From positions 1 through 64,000 of the forward strand of contig NBBA01000017.1 in the NCBI GenBank assembly GCA_002794785.1: a stretch of 64,000 nt of DNA. Direction: 5' to 3'. Below, piece after piece: positions 49,886 to 63,300 of this stretch. Position 1 is the stretch's first letter. Each line of letters starts with the position of its first letter. The translations under genes and the position numbers were made by a program. This stretch comes from Coniferiporia sulphurascens. Lineage: Eukaryota > Basidiomycota > Agaricomycetes > Hymenochaetales > Hymenochaetaceae. The notes under the pieces are model-generated. The model was given only the letters and a program-made list of their open reading frames with translations, was not told the origin of the DNA and did not search any database.

Positions 49886-50614
49886 GGCGTAGCAAGAGGG
49901 AGATTGAGAGCTGGGGAGAGAGAGACGGAGCAGCAGTCAGCGAGAAAGCGGGTGGCGGGGCCATTTTTAAGGGCTGAGCAACGGCGTAGGCGGTGACTAG
50001 AGCGAAAAAGATAATATCCGGGTAGGAGAGGGAGGGGCAGGAAGGTGGGCGAATGTGCATTGGGCGACCCTGAGGGGACCCCAGGGATCGCGTATCAAAG
50101 GGGATTCTGGACAACGTCTAAACTCTGATCAGGATAGAATGCACAGGAGAAGGCAGGGGAGCATCGAGGGAAAGCGATAAACAAGAAACAGATGAGGAGG
50201 AGAGAAACAGAGGGGAAAAGAAAAGGGCCCGGGAATGGTTCCCACGGGGATACTATACTTGGTTGCCGATCTGTGGTTGCACATGTGCTGCCCGCACCCG
50301 AGCGAGCGTCCGAGTCCACTCTCGTCCATCGGCGCGCTCCCTGTCCCTTACTGAGTCCCTTCCCCGATCGCCGCCACCATACCCCCCTCCGCTCTTTTTT
50401 TTTGTTGCTGTTTCCGGTTTCCCATTGAAACGCGCATCATACCTTTCCCTCCTACTCCTTCGATTTTTCAATGTCTAATCTGCCCCTTCTTTCCCTTTCC
50501 GATATCTGTCCCCTCCGTCCGCCTATATAACTCTCCACTGGTCCCTCCCTTTTGCCCATCATCCCCGGTGCATTCCCCTCGCTCTCCAGCTTTTCTACTC
50601 CCCTCACTATAACA
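49886..50614. promoter_or_regulatory. Shared bidirectional promoter region of the desaturase and CFA-like genes
   Basis: The 729 bp between the two ATGs contains a CT-rich stretch on the plus strand (50335-50600) with TATATAA at 50524-50530, about 85 bp before the CFA-like ATG. On the minus strand TTAAAAAT at about 49963-49970 lies about 80 bp before the desaturase ATG. No specific factor site could be assigned. Confidence 0.6.
50524..50530 (+). promoter_or_regulatory. TATA box of the CFA-like gene
   Basis: TATATAA followed by a CT-rich leader, about 85 bp before the ATG at 50615. Confidence 0.5.
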
Positions 50615-52792
50615 ATGGGTGTCACTGCCTCGTCCCCAGTCGGCTTCGTCTCCCCCCCGTCTCTGTCCTCCCTGTCCGCCTCGCTGCCGACTCCCCGTCT
50701 GCTCTTGGCATCCTTCGGTACGTAGCACATACCATTCCCTCCGCCCCCGCCCCCCCTCACGTTCGTCTCTAGCCCGCTCCTCTATCCTCTCCGTGCTCGA
50801 GGGAGCTATTACTGTTGGCACTCTCACCATCACCGAGAACGGCCAGACACACTCCTACGGCTCAGACTCCAAGTCCGGCAGCAATATTGAGCTACAAGTC
50901 CTCAACGATGTCTTCTGGACCCGTGTCCTCATGTATGCCTTCCATTTATCTGATTTCTCCCCGTTATTAAATTCGGCTCTTTGCATATCGATCCTCTAGG
51001 TCCGGCGATCTTGGTTGTAAGTACTTTCATCTTTCCCAGAGGCCAACCCCATCTCACGCACTATGCAGTCAGTGAAGCATACATGATCGGTGACGTGAAG
51101 GTCAATGACCTTAAGGGCGTAATGGACGTAAGTACCCGACTGTTTGGTGTCTACTCTCGTTCTCACGGCGGACTTAAAGCTCTGGCTCGACAACCAAAGC
51201 GGGATGACAGGTTTGTCTACCAGTTTGAGCAGGCTCGTTTCGGCGATAAGCGGCCTGTCCAATGCCTTTACTGGCCAGACAAAGTCGAGGGCGCGTTTGA
51301 ACGCCATCGCCAGCTATGATCAGTCAAACGAACTGTTCAAGGTATGTGCTATATGCTACGCCCCTCCGATATTGGTCAGACGTCTGAACCTTTCGAAGGC
51401 GTTCCTGAGTAAGGAAATGATGTACTCGACTGCCCTTTGGAGCGATGCCGAAGGCGGAGTGCGGGGTGATCTGGATTTCGGACCTCAGCCGGGTGACTTG
51501 GAAGCAGCACAAATACGCAAACTTCACCACGTCCTTCGCAAGGCCCGGGTAAAGCCTGGTCACCGCGTCCTCGAGTTCGGATCCGGCTGGGGTGGTCTTG
51601 CGATCGAGGTTAGTCATAACCTTCCTGAAAGTTTCAGAGTGAAATTTGTTTTGGGTATAGTCTTGCTAAAATTGTTTTGGTTCCTGATTCTAGGCTGCAC
51701 GTTCATTCGGATGCGAAGTTGACACGCTCACCCTGTCCAAAGAACAAAAAGCTCTTGCAGAGGAGCGCATCAAGCAAGCCGGCCTTGAGGATCGGATCCG
51801 AGTCCACCTCATGGACTACCGCGAGCTTCCTCCCGATTTTGAAAAGGCCTTTGACGCATTCGTCAGCATCGAGATGCTCGAGGTAAATTGTTTCTCCTTT
51901 TCCCGCCCCCGCTCTTCGGAAGTTCTAATGCGTCATTGTTCATTGATCTTCTTTAGCATGTTGGTGCAAAGGTACGTTTCGTCCGCGGGTTCTTGTCGCC
52001 ATGCAAAGTAGACTTCCTGGCTGATCCCCGCTTCTTCTATACAGTACTACAACACATACTTCTCTCTCGTCGACTGGGCACTCAAATCGGATAACGCCGC
52101 GGCAGTCGTTACTTCGTCGTCTTTCCCGGAGTCGCGGTTCTCGAGCTATCAGTGAGTGTCGGAATGACATCAGCCCCGAGACCTCCCGCTCCCTTTTCTG
52201 GAGCTCGGGAGTTGTAGGGAGCGGCCATCCAACAAGAAAAAAGATCGCGTTTTCTGATGCTTCTATTGCTTGCGTGTTCACTTAGGGCTGAGGACTTCAT
52301 GCGTCGCTACATGTGGCCTAACTCGTGCCTTCCAAGTGCAACAGCGTTAATCACGGCCGCACACTCGGCATCCCAAGGCCGATTCACGCTGGAGGGCGTT
52401 GAGAACCATGCCGCGCGTAAGTAATACTTCTGATCAATATGACTGGTGGGACGAGCCGGCTGACAAATCACTTTTTGCTTGCGCGATTTTCCAGACTATC
52501 CCCGTACGCTCCGCGAGTGGGGTCGACGACTCGAGGCGAACCTGACGCAGGAGGCGGTCGTGAAGGACTTCCCTGCGCTGAAAAGCCGTGCCGAGTTCGA
52601 TGCGTTCAAGCGCAAATGGCAATATCTTTACGCCTACGCTGGCGCGGGCTTCGCGAAGGGGTACATCACTTGCCACATGTTAACATTTGTCCGCCAGGTT
52701 CGTCGTGTTTCAATATGTTTCACCATTTTTGCGCCACCCGCTCACACGTTTTTTCGCAACAGAACGATGCTCCGGAGGCTCCCTGTTACTGA
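50615..52792 (+). CDS. Cyclopropane-fatty-acyl-phospholipid synthase-like SAM methyltransferase
   Basis: Twelve exons (50615-50717, 50773-50932, 51000-51016, 51069-51127, 51180-51341, 51399-51608, 51694-51882, 51957-51971, 52045-52151, 52286-52416, 52495-52697, 52763-52792) close at 461 residues. Signatures are FSEAYMIGDV, SYDQSNELF, MMYSTALW, SAM motif VLEFGSGWGGLAIE, TLSKEQKALAEERI and the IEMLEHVGAKYYNTYF block, with the C-terminal TFVRQ typical of CFA synthases. The family adds a methylene (or methyl) from S-adenosylmethionine to the double bond of unsaturated acyl chains in phospholipids. Exons of 17 nt (51000-51016) and 15 nt (51957-51971, encoding HVGAK) are micro-exons. The N-terminus carries no clear signal peptide. 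A TATATAA box lies about 85 bp upstream. Confidence 0.93.
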
Positions 52793-55700
52793 GATCAATT
52801 TATGAGTCTATTTTCTATCTTCTCTTTTCCTTCCATTTTTTTCTTCTTTCGTTCTCATCATTTTCCGTCACTCATGACCAAAAGGCGCTGCGGCCCGAAG
52901 ATTATACTTATATTACCAGACACTGCAAATATTGTACCGCATCATTTGTAAATAGGCGACTTGGTGAAGCGCGATAATCCCATTGGCTCCACTCTTATTG
53001 CACCCTCACTCACCCTTCCCCTTTTCGATTTTCTTTATTACATTCGCATTTCTTCTCTTCATTTATGTTGTTTATTGTGTTTAGGAGAGATAGGGTACGG
53101 GAGATATCTTCCATAGAGGCTAAAATTGCACCCGGAGATGTATCAAAAAATTTCCCAATAAGATTTGTGTCAAACCTAGTTCATATAAAGCGACTTGCAA
53201 CGGAACTCGGAACATCAATGCGGGGGGAAAAGATTTCAAATGAACAGGCGGCGGTGTGATTTCATTTCCGCCAGCCTCGCTGTCGTGCAGAAGTAATATC
53301 TGCTTCCATCAACAATACGTCGGCCTCTGAAAAATGAAAGGATAATAAGAATGCTCTGGAGCATTTCGTAAGGTAAGGGGTCGGCGAGCGGGGAGATGAG
53401 GTGCCGGCGCAGCTCGAGGACATGTGCTGCCAGCTGGTCGGCCGGGACTCAGCGAAGGGGGTGTGAATGCGAGGGCATTAATATATTGATATTGATGGGT
53501 TGAGAGTTGAGGGGGGGTGACTGCGAATTTTCTGCCCGGAGATGATCATCGAGATCCCGGTCTGCGCTGTATCCTGCCATTATGTTCTGGATGCATTCCT
53601 GCGCTTATTTATGTACCATGCCATGTATGTGCAGCGCGCGAGCAGATAGATACGCGTCAAGGAGGCTCCCGGGATCGTGACTCACCGGATCAGCATCGCT
53701 CGAATGCGCAACCATCGGACGTTCTACCCAGCGCTGGCCCGGGGCTCGTCAGAAGGCGTTGAATCGAAACCCGACAGCCATGGAACGAGTGTTTGCCTTT
53801 CTTCCCCCTGGGTACGGGGCGCCGTGACCCCTCGCATAGTGCGCACCTACCCGATCTGGAAAACGATCTCCCAGCTCTCATAACGGAGCCTTTTCTGAAA
53901 AAAAAAGAGGGTCGAGGCGTGCACTGGCGGTGGCTGTACTGTTTGTTACCACGTGGGTATGTGACGTGTGACCGCGTAGCACTCAATAGCCTTTAAATCC
54001 TTTTCCACGCGCACAGGAACAGGAAACCCTCGCAACGTGCCATGTACGACCCACAGCCATAATTAAATCGGCCGTGCTCGTGCGACGGTCGTCCGTCTGT
54101 CCCGTCGTGGCTCATTCGGGGTGTGCCGTAAGGGGCGCCCCGGGCTTTCTTCGATAAAAACAACGAGCGGCGAACGGAGGAACGAAGGTCTTATACATAG
54201 CCTGGGAGTACGCACACCTGCCAAATGGGAAAGTAAATTGCGACGCACATGTACCGAGGTAAAGAAAGACACAAAGAACAGGCCGTGGCCGCTCGTCTCT
54301 TCCGCCCGCCGACTGCAATCACCGTAACTGATGGGCGTGAGAACTGGGGGGTTTGAACGCGGCGGTCGGCGTCTGTCTTGGTGTCAGGATCAGGAGAGAC
54401 CTGGGGGACTCAGGCTCGCAGCCCTACAGAGATATACTGCAGCATCTACCTCCGAGGGTCAGCAGCAATTCGCAGTTGGGCTCAAGTCCGACAGCAAGAT
54501 GTCCAGGGCGCAATTGCGCAAACGTCCGATAGTTGATTCCTGATTCTTGTTTTCATGATTTCCTGATTACTGGGGATACTGAATAAAGAATGGTGCAATT
54601 CGAAATTCGGACTAGGATCCAAGTCAACGACGATCCGATAACGGACAAGTCCCATCAAAGCATGGGTCTTAAAGGCAAAAGCTACTTTGGAAGCCTCCGT
54701 AGCTTCATCGCCGATCGGCCGCTTCTCAGGCTGTTCTCTTCTCCCCTCCCCGAGCCCAGGGACATAAACTCCTCCCGTGCGCGGCCCCAAAATTTGGCGT
54801 GGAACACTCGGCACACAGTCGAGACCTCATCCGACCCTCTCGTATGTTTAGACCTAATCGGCCCGCGTAGACGTCCCCACCGATCAAAGTGAGAGGAGAG
54901 GAGATATCTAAGGTGAATTATCTCGTGACAAGTCCAACTCGCCATGGCCGCAAATAATCTGCCGGTGAAGCGCGCTGCAACGTGGGAGCGTCAGCGGCGA
55001 GTGGCTGGAGCTGGAGCTGGAGATAAATCTTCGGAGACTACGACGTAATGACCGGTCGTTGGGGCAGCACGGCTAGCGTAAAAGCCATACGGTCAGACTT
55101 TGCCACGCAATATGAGTACACGACCACGCATTCATTGATATTGCGAGCCAGCCGAATTCAGCCCCTGAAAAACGCCACGATTATAGATGGAAAGACACGC
55201 GTGGTCGACGTTAGACGAGCTGATTGGCGCCGAGAGCGTGCACAATTCCACAGGAGCAGCGAGGCGAGGAGGATCAGATAGGAGCAAGCTTATGCGACAT
55301 ATTTCAATCAACAGATGACGAAAACGTAGGCACATTTGAAAAATACTTGTTCGCTGACGGGGTTCCCATTGATACGGTGTAGCAAGTGTCTTGACAAAGT
55401 CGTCATCGCTATCCTCGCTAAAGACCCTGCGAATGTCAGCAGGATTTAGAAGGTATCCGAGTATCCGAGGAACAGTATTATTATTGTCAATGGTTGCATC
55501 AATTCCCTGCGTTCTCCCGGGGGCCCCTCGATGGCGGCGGCGAACAAAGAGGAAGACCCGGCACCGACGGTATAAGATATTGCGAAGTATTCGCAAAAGT
55601 ATTGAGAAACCAGGTTGCTTCACACCACCGCATCCATGCGCTTGTAAAGAGGGCGATAGTCGCCTCCGCATTCTCAAGTCTGTTTCTCCACTCACTCAGG

Positions 55701-56360
55701 TCCCGAGAACATCCGCTGCTGCTTTCCGACCTCTTTAGAAGACGGTTGCGGCTTTCCGGTTTCCGGCTTCCACGCACGCATTTCTGCATAGGGCTCTGCC
55801 AACGATAAGAAGTTGCTGGCATCCGTTAATCTCCACAGCCCATCTCCAAAACACCTCGGACAACTTCGATAGACATGTGTGCAGCTTGGTCCGGGCCCAG
55901 CAAAAGCCGCAGCTTGCCTTATGAGTCCCATAACGTCCCAGGACGAGGAGCAGCGAGTTTGCGGCCGCGTGCACATGTCACGCAATAGTCCATAACCCGG
56001 AGTAATGCGTTTGTTTGGAGGACTCAGGGCCGCAGGAGGTGGAAGCCCAGACTATTATAGACGTCCGGACTGAGGCTTTTGTGATTTTGCCAGTAGTTGA
56101 GGTCGGTCGCATAGTTACCAGAGACTTGAACGGTAAGGAGACTTGAGCGCTCGGCGACTCCCCAGCAAGACAAAATCAGCGAGTATCGGATCCATCGTCC
56201 TGAAAAGCACCGGCAAGACACTAATAGCAGACCGGACCGCGACGGCAAGGACCAACCTAAGTCAAGTGAACCCTCTCGGCGAGGTGAGAAGTTCAATGCT
56301 GTTAGAGTTGTGGTGCGTGACAGGTGACATATTGGTCATCAATAGGACGTCACAGGCTCG
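52793..56360. other. Intergenic, no recognised gene
   Basis: Short frames on both strands. One at 53065-53259 (plus) reads AKIAPGDVSKNFPIRFVSNL and looks coding-like but stands alone. Minus-strand frames at 55132-56200 (up to 187 codons) have no recognisable domain and do not join cleanly. A homopolymer A run lies at 53897-53905. I call nothing here. Confidence 0.45.
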
Positions 56361-56382
56361 ACGCGTCGACTCTGCCACGCGT
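56361..56382 (+). promoter_or_regulatory. Two MluI cell-cycle boxes (MCB, ACGCGT) upstream of MBP1
   Basis: ACGCGT occurs at 56361-56366 and again at 56377-56382, 111-132 bp before the MBP1 start codon. ACGCGT is the binding site of the Mbp1 APSES domain in yeast MBF. Two copies 16 bp apart (start to start) beside the gene for the binding protein suggest autoregulation. Confidence 0.55.
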
Positions 56383-56492
56383 TGGGTGACCGCGTCTGGT
56401 CGCACTCACTCCATCCCGATACTGTGCGTCTTCTCCCGTCCTTACACGAACCCACTGGCCGAAGAATTGGGAGGGTGTTGCCACAGACAGAG

Positions 56493-59002
56493 ATGCCGGA
56501 TAATCAAATCTTCAAGGTGAGCTGCTGTCGCGTCTCGTCGAGTCCACTTTTGTTCTGACTTCAGGTTTTCCGAAAAGGCCACTTACAGTGGAGTGCCGGT
56601 ATATGAGATGTGCGAGCGTCCCAAAGTTATGAAGCGACTGCTCTGATCCATTGTGTACTCAGGATGTGCAAGGGCGTCGCGGTCATGCGGCGAAAGTCCG
56701 ACGGCTGGCTAAATGCGACGCAAATTCTCAAGGTCGCGGGATTTGACAAACCGCAAAGAACGAGGGTCCTGGAGAGGGACGTCCAGAAAGGAGAGCATGA
56801 GAAGGTGCAGGGTGGCTACGGAAAATATCAGGGTATTTCACTGCCCTCGGACGTGGCTCTTTTCGTCTGATGTACAACGCGCGGCTTTTCTAGGTACCTG
56901 GATTCCGCTCGATCGCAGCCTCGAGCTTGCGAAGCAGTACAACTGCGAAATACTACTGCGTCCGATAATCGACTTCCAGCCGGATTCAAAGAGCCCGCCT
57001 CCGGCTCCGAAGCACGTTGTCGCGCCCGTGCCCGGCCGCCAGCCGGTGCGCAAGGGAGCGGAGGGCGGTACGCAGAGCGCTCGCGCCGCGCGACGTGGGC
57101 CCGTACCCAAGCCGCTGCCAGTCGAGGATGAGGCCTCGCTCAATGGGTCTGAGGACGGTTCTGCTACACCGAGTCCGTCTGAATCGTCCTCTACCTCTCC
57201 CACTCCGTCACCCATCCGCGAGACCCCAGACCACACCGCTTATGACTCGGATACCCGAGGCGGCGGCGACGTCGGCGGCATCAGTGGCAGCGGCTACACA
57301 CGCCGTGCGGTGTCCCCACGAAGGCGCCCACGTCAGCGCGACGGGTACGACAACGCGTCCGACTCGGGCGACGACGCGGCCAGCTCACACGGCCCGAACT
57401 ATTGCGATGAGATTCTCGAGTACTTCATCTCGGACTCGAGTCAGGTCCCCGAGTTTCTCGTCAAGCCTCCAAGGGACTTCGATCCGAATATGGCGATAGA
57501 CGATGATGGGCATACTGCACTTCACTGGGCATCTGCAATGGGACGCATCCGCGTCGTGAAGCTGCTGCTGACAGCAGGTGCAGACATCTTCAAAGTCAAC
57601 AAGTCGGGTCAGACGGCATTGATGCGTAGCGTGATGTTCGCTAATAATTATGATGTGCGCAAATTTCCGGAGCTATACGAGCTCCTCCACCGGTCGACGC
57701 TGAACATTGATAACTACAACCGCACGGTGTTTCATCACATCGTTGATGTCGCTATGTCGAAAGGCAAGACGCACGCCGCACGATATTACTTAGAAACAAT
57801 TCTTCAGCGCCTATCGGAGTATCCCAAGGAGCTTGCAGATATTATTAACTTCCAGGATGAAGACGGCGAGACTGCCCTTACGATGGCCGCTCGGTGCAGA
57901 AGCAAGAGGCTTGTCAAGTTGCTCATTGATCATGGTGCAGACCCGAAAATAACGAATAGAGATAGCAAAAGTACGGAAGACTACATTCTGGAAGACGAAC
58001 GTTTTCGTTCCTCCCCCGTGCTGCCTACACGCTCTCTAAATATGTCTTTTCGTACCCTCCAAGCTGCATATCCCTCCGCATCTGGTTATGGCAGTACATC
58101 TGGACTCGGTGATCGGTTACCCCTGCACCACTCCGTCACAGCACAAATTGCAAGCACGCGATGCGTGAACGACATGGCCGCCATGCTCGAGAGTTTGGCA
58201 ACATCGTTCGACAAGGAGCTTAAGGATAAAGAACATGACATGGCACAGGCGCAACTCGTGTTAAACACGATCCAAGCGGAGATCCTTGATCACCAGCGTT
58301 CAGTCATGCAGCTAAAACACCAATGTCAAGGTCTCGACGATGCCAACGAGGCGCTTGCGCGCCTGAAAGTAAGTCTTGCCGCGAAGATGGGTAGGCACTA
58401 TCGCCTTGGCTGGGAAAAGTGGATAAAAGACGAGGAAATACGCGAGCGCGCAATCCGTGCCTCTGTGCCAGGACAAGACATACCATTTGTGCCAGGAGCA
58501 ACATCTGATGACGCCTTACAACCCATGAGCTTCGTGTTCGACGCGTCAAATCCGAACGGGTACGACCGCCAGCCGTTCCAGACGAACGTCGAGGATATCT
58601 CAGACTTGCGTACGCTTTATGCGGACCTTCCAATGGATGAGGCAAGTATCCAGCGCGAGTGCCAGGCACTGCGCGCAGAGCTGGAAGAGTCCCGCGTGGG
58701 TCGGACTGAGCTTTTCGACCAGCTCGTAAAGCTCCAAGCGGAGTCGGGTACGGGCAGTCGCATGGCTCACTACCGGCGACTCATCGGTGCCGGGTGCGGA
58801 GGGTTGCCACTTGGTGAAGTTGACGACGCGCTGAACATGCTCCTTGAGGTAATGCGTCGGACTTGCCGACTTTCCCGCAAATTCTTCAAGTCTCACACCA
58901 CTGATCTTGCTCACTCAGACACTTGAAGCTGAAGAGCCTACGACCTCTGCGATAACGTGGAGTAGCAAGCCCGGTCGGCCGGGTGTGGCTGCCGGTAGTT
59001 AA
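56493..59002 (+). CDS. MBP1: Mbp1/Swi4-type APSES transcription factor with ankyrin repeats
   Basis: Five exons (56493-56516, 56578-56609, 56663-56832, 56894-58848, 58919-59002) close at 754 residues. The N-terminus [19 protein letters not shown] opens the KilA-N/APSES DNA-binding domain, with [18 protein letters not shown] and [20 protein letters not shown] (about residues 8-95). A disordered Ser/Pro-rich linker follows. Ankyrin repeats start near residue 277 ([51 protein letters not shown]). The C-terminal coiled-coil region (about 490-720) includes [20 protein letters not shown]. The protein is the DNA-binding subunit of an MBF-type complex that activates G1/S genes at MCB sites, with the C-terminus binding a Swi6-like partner. 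No frame problem seen. Confidence 0.95.
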
Positions 59003-62000
59003 ATCCTTCGACATTTGTGATCAAGCCTGTTCCGAGCTTTCCTTAGCTATCGTGCTGTTTACCCGGTACTATTTATGGTCATGTTCGTCTGTATCAACAC
59101 CACCTATACTAATAGTTATTTCCTTCCATATCATGCTAAGAATGAAAGCTGGTTCTCCGCAGATAGCAAAACGGCACTGCCTCCCGCACATTTGGTTCCT
59201 GGGCAGCGGGATGTTGATAAGTTGGAAAAAAATGAGGCGAGGGATCGGTACCTGGCAGCATCCGATCAAAGTCGGCAATACGTGAAATCGCGATAGTAAA
59301 GGAAACTACAGTCTTAACCGCATATTCGTCGTTCCTCATGCCAAGTCGAAACCTGAGTAATCATGCACATCAGGGTCTGATGTCTTGAGTTGAGCTGACG
59401 GAAAGCTGATGTCAGTGGTGCATTCTGCGGTCATGAATGAAGCCAGAATAACCGAAGTTGTATTGATTTGTTGGTCTTCTGTAAGAGGTGGATACGGGGT
59501 GGAATAAATGTAGGTTTGACCACTATGCGATATTCGGGAGCAATGCATGGGCTTGCCTTATTCGTCCGTGATTTACCGCCAAGTTTACGTTCCAGTTTGA
59601 TCTTTCTCTACCCGCAGCTCCAAAGCACGCCACCAAGACCCCCAGGCAGACCTCGCGGGACCTGATGAGCAATGAAGGGTCTTTCTGATAAGTGAATCAG
59701 AAATCATAACAAATGGTGTTGTAAGGTGCTGGCTACATTTTGTACCATAATCAAGTTATACCTCGTGGCCGCGAGCCTTTCGCCCCAATTGGACGCGCCG
59801 TTGTCAGTTATTTACGCGTCGGAGACCACATGACCCGTTATCGTGGCCAAGCTTGCCCATAACTTTAACGTCGATCATTCACAACCTTTCGTATTTATTA
59901 GGCGACTTGAGACACCATGCAGAATTTCATCCTTACGCACATCCACTTCTCGTAAAGGGACACAATATTAATAAGAGCTTACGGCAAAGCTTCCCTGACA
60001 TTCGCAAACTTGAATCTCTGGCGCAGGTCAAATTGTTCACATCAAGGAGAGGCAGTGTCTCGGCGAACTATGGATCATTGTGTATGCAGCTAATATGCGA
60101 TGATTCATAGTCTGCCGAGGCCCCCCTTTTCTCCTGATGCCCGTTACAAGACCCCGTAAGCTGTTTCTGCCGACAGTCTTCGTACTTATCTCTGAACCTG
60201 CCATCCTTAGGCGCTGTCCAAATAAACACTGGCGGCCGTTTCCCCGTGCAAATTGTTTCATTATCAATTTCATCATGTGTACCCATTTATTCAAACCTGA
60301 TCGGAGGAGTAACGTATTACAGAAAGTCAGCAAGCAACACGCCAGGACAAGTGCCTTTCTTTTCCCTTTCCGTCCGTCCAAGCTATAGTTAGCCTTTCAT
60401 CCTCCTGGCCTAAGACGCTAAATAGAGGTACTGCCGTAATTCGGGTTGTCCGCGCATCATTGTACGGTGAAACTGCTAATGTGCGCGGCTGGTGTACTAC
60501 ACGGAGAAATCATATTATTCCCAACAGAATATGTCCTGGAGTTCTGGCCGAGAAAAACAACATTGTCGGAAGCGCAAACGGGAAGAGATATTAATTTACT
60601 GCCCCTGAATGCTTATATTTCAGCTTAGAAGGAAGGACGACTTGCACGATCTCCGGGAGAAGTCTCAACATAATTAAGCGGGTTCGTGTAATACTGCGAT
60701 AGAAGCATATGATCGGCCTTGCATCGGGACTGCGTCCCGATGCCTACCCCTCGGCCCCTCGCACCCGCTCTATCGTCATAACCACCCATCAAATTGTGGC
60801 TTCGGTTACGCTAGACGGCACCCGCACGAGGCTGGGACAGAGGAGGAAGACTCGGGTAACATGAGACACAGCTTGAGCGCTTGCCCCACGGAGGACAGTG
60901 CTATATATTAACGGAACAAATACGATTACCCTCGGACCGATAATGCTGCGGATTCTGGGAGAAACAATGCACACGCTGCATGTTGTAAGAAGTCATGACA
61001 ATCTGAGCCCCCTTGAACCAAGTTGTGCACCCAGAATAGAGAATGACCATAAAATACGCATGAATTTTGCTTGACCGTAATGTGTGTACTCCTGGGGTCC
61101 AGAGTTTAATACCAAGGAATTAGTATTTCGAAGAACTCGCTCGATTTTCTGACCTTCCTTATTTTATGGGTGCGAAGACCATACATCGGCGGCGAAAGGA
61201 ACGCTCGGCGGTCCGGTCAAAGAACCACAAAATACAGCGGTAAGTGGAAGCGGTGCAAAAAGATACCAAACAGCTCGCGAAAATGTAAAAGACAGTAGAG
61301 AACTGAAGAATAGCTCCTGTCTATCCAATCCCTTCGGAAAGGATACGTTACATGGAATCAGAAGTCTACGTCGCCTTTGGTCCATACGAGACGGACTCAC
61401 AGTTCAGAGTCCCGCATACTCCCGAGTAATCCCGCGACAATCACTAGCGAGTTCCTTACAAATGTTAACCGCCTTTAACAGAAATTTCATGGGAGATCAG
61501 AAGAAAGAAGTTAAGCTCTGATTTGGACGTAAGGATTCTCGGATGATTTACCGGTCCGGGAACAGGGAAATGCCGTGCTTTTTGTGGCTTGTTTCTTCAT
61601 CGTAAATAACTAGGCGATTACTTCTAGCACAGATGTCGGAGCCAATCAAATTCGACTCGCAAATCAAGCTCAAGGTTTTTGCTTCGCTTCTACGGTGGTA
61701 CAGACATGGACCATTCTGATTCTAATACTAGCGCGTTTTTGAGAATCATACAACAAGGGCCTTGCGTAAAATTTTAGATTTTGGGCTTGTCCGTTGCATA
61801 GACTTCAACTCATTCGACAAATCCAAGAACCCTCCGGCTCCTCCTTACGTCCATTATGTATGATGCTAAACCCTACTCTGTTGACACTCGCACACAGGCT
61901 GAGAAGACTTCTTCATCGACACGGTAACGGCAGGAGAACCACATGGACCATGGACGACTCCGAATAGCAACCGCAGCTGTCCATGAAGAAAAGGAAGAAG

Positions 62001-63300
62001 ATTGCAGCGAAAACGGGCTGTGCTTATAATTACTAAGTTACGGAGACATCCCGGGAGCTTTACCAGTGAGTCTTCGGTGTATGTTCTTTCGGTTTACCTG
62101 GTGGGACTTGCCCATGCGGAGATTTGAGGATGTCGCAGAACAGTCGGCGCTGGGCGGCACTTTCGACCAGTGGCATGTTGTTCGAGGTGGTAGAGCGGAC
62201 AAGATGGCTTGTGCATTCGGACGTACGTACACTTCTTTTTAAAATTGCTACAGTTCTGCCCGTCGCATGTCCCACTCGAATTACATGCGGAAGGAAGACG
62301 TTTGGTGGGGTCTCTCATCTGGACCGCGAAGTATCGCACGATTATTCGGGCAATGGGAGTCTAACATTTTTGTACGTGGGCAAGGGATTCTTCCGCGAAG
62401 GCTAGTTCCATTTGGGCACTGTGTGTTAGGCTCAAAGAATGTATAGTTGGTACGTGTTACGTTAGGATGTAATTCACTCTTGCCACGCCGGTGCGGCGTG
62501 TATACAGTCCCTGAGATTTGTATTCAGCGTGTAACAATATGTACTTCATTTAACTAGAAGTCGTATATATCAATGGGAGACGCTGGGACTTTCAGGAGTC
62601 TCCAGAATAGTGGACCTTGTACTAATTTCGGGTGAGACAAATGTGTTGGTAGTTGCTTGGTTGCATGTACGGGATTGCACTCGGGAGCTTTCACGAATTC
62701 AATATGGGGCTCACGGTGAGACTTGAGTGATCTCGATATGGAGGAGCTGATTGAGTTATTCAAATGATTTTTGACAAATGTTCACCATGCCTACAGACAC
62801 AACGGAGGGTCAACAAGCAAATTAGCTTTGGCAACAACCAGTTAGTACTACACGATTTCCAAAAAGAAGGGAAATGGGAAACGCTCAAGGAGATATGGGA
62901 CCAAAATGGAGACTCGATATATAAAATTCGCGTCTTATATGCGTATTGGGTTCTTCGTAAGCTTGTGTAGGAATAATGGGAAGGTGAGAAATGCTGTGTG
63001 TAAATGCTCGACTAAAGGGAGACGAGAGGTATCAATTCTTGAGACAGACCAGACAAGCCGATTCGTACTGTAGAATTTTATCTACCAGGACGGGCGAGAT
63101 TATCCGTGAAGACGAAGCCCGTTGATGGCTGTTATCGTAAAAGACAAATGTTTATATTTTCTGAAATAAAGCGACATAGACAGAGTAAATTGGCGTGGAC
63201 GCGAATCGAAAAGGCGGTGCACGCGCCACCGGACGCCGAGAGTGTGGACAGACATAGACGACGTCTCGACGACTCCCAGCAAGACTCCAGCCAACAATTT
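59003..63300. other. Intergenic, no recognised gene
   Basis: About 4.3 kb of AT-rich DNA with only short frames on both strands. No RNA gene or transposon end is recognised. The last part belongs to the upstream region of the ribosomal protein gene. Confidence 0.5.

Noticed and set aside
53065..53259. Frame with coding-like AKIAPGDVSKNFPIRF sequence
   Set aside because: Too short, isolated, no recognised family and no neighbouring exon that joins in phase.
55132..56200. Several minus-strand frames up to 187 codons
   Set aside because: No recognisable domain, no clean splice joining, and they lie opposite the MBP1 upstream region.
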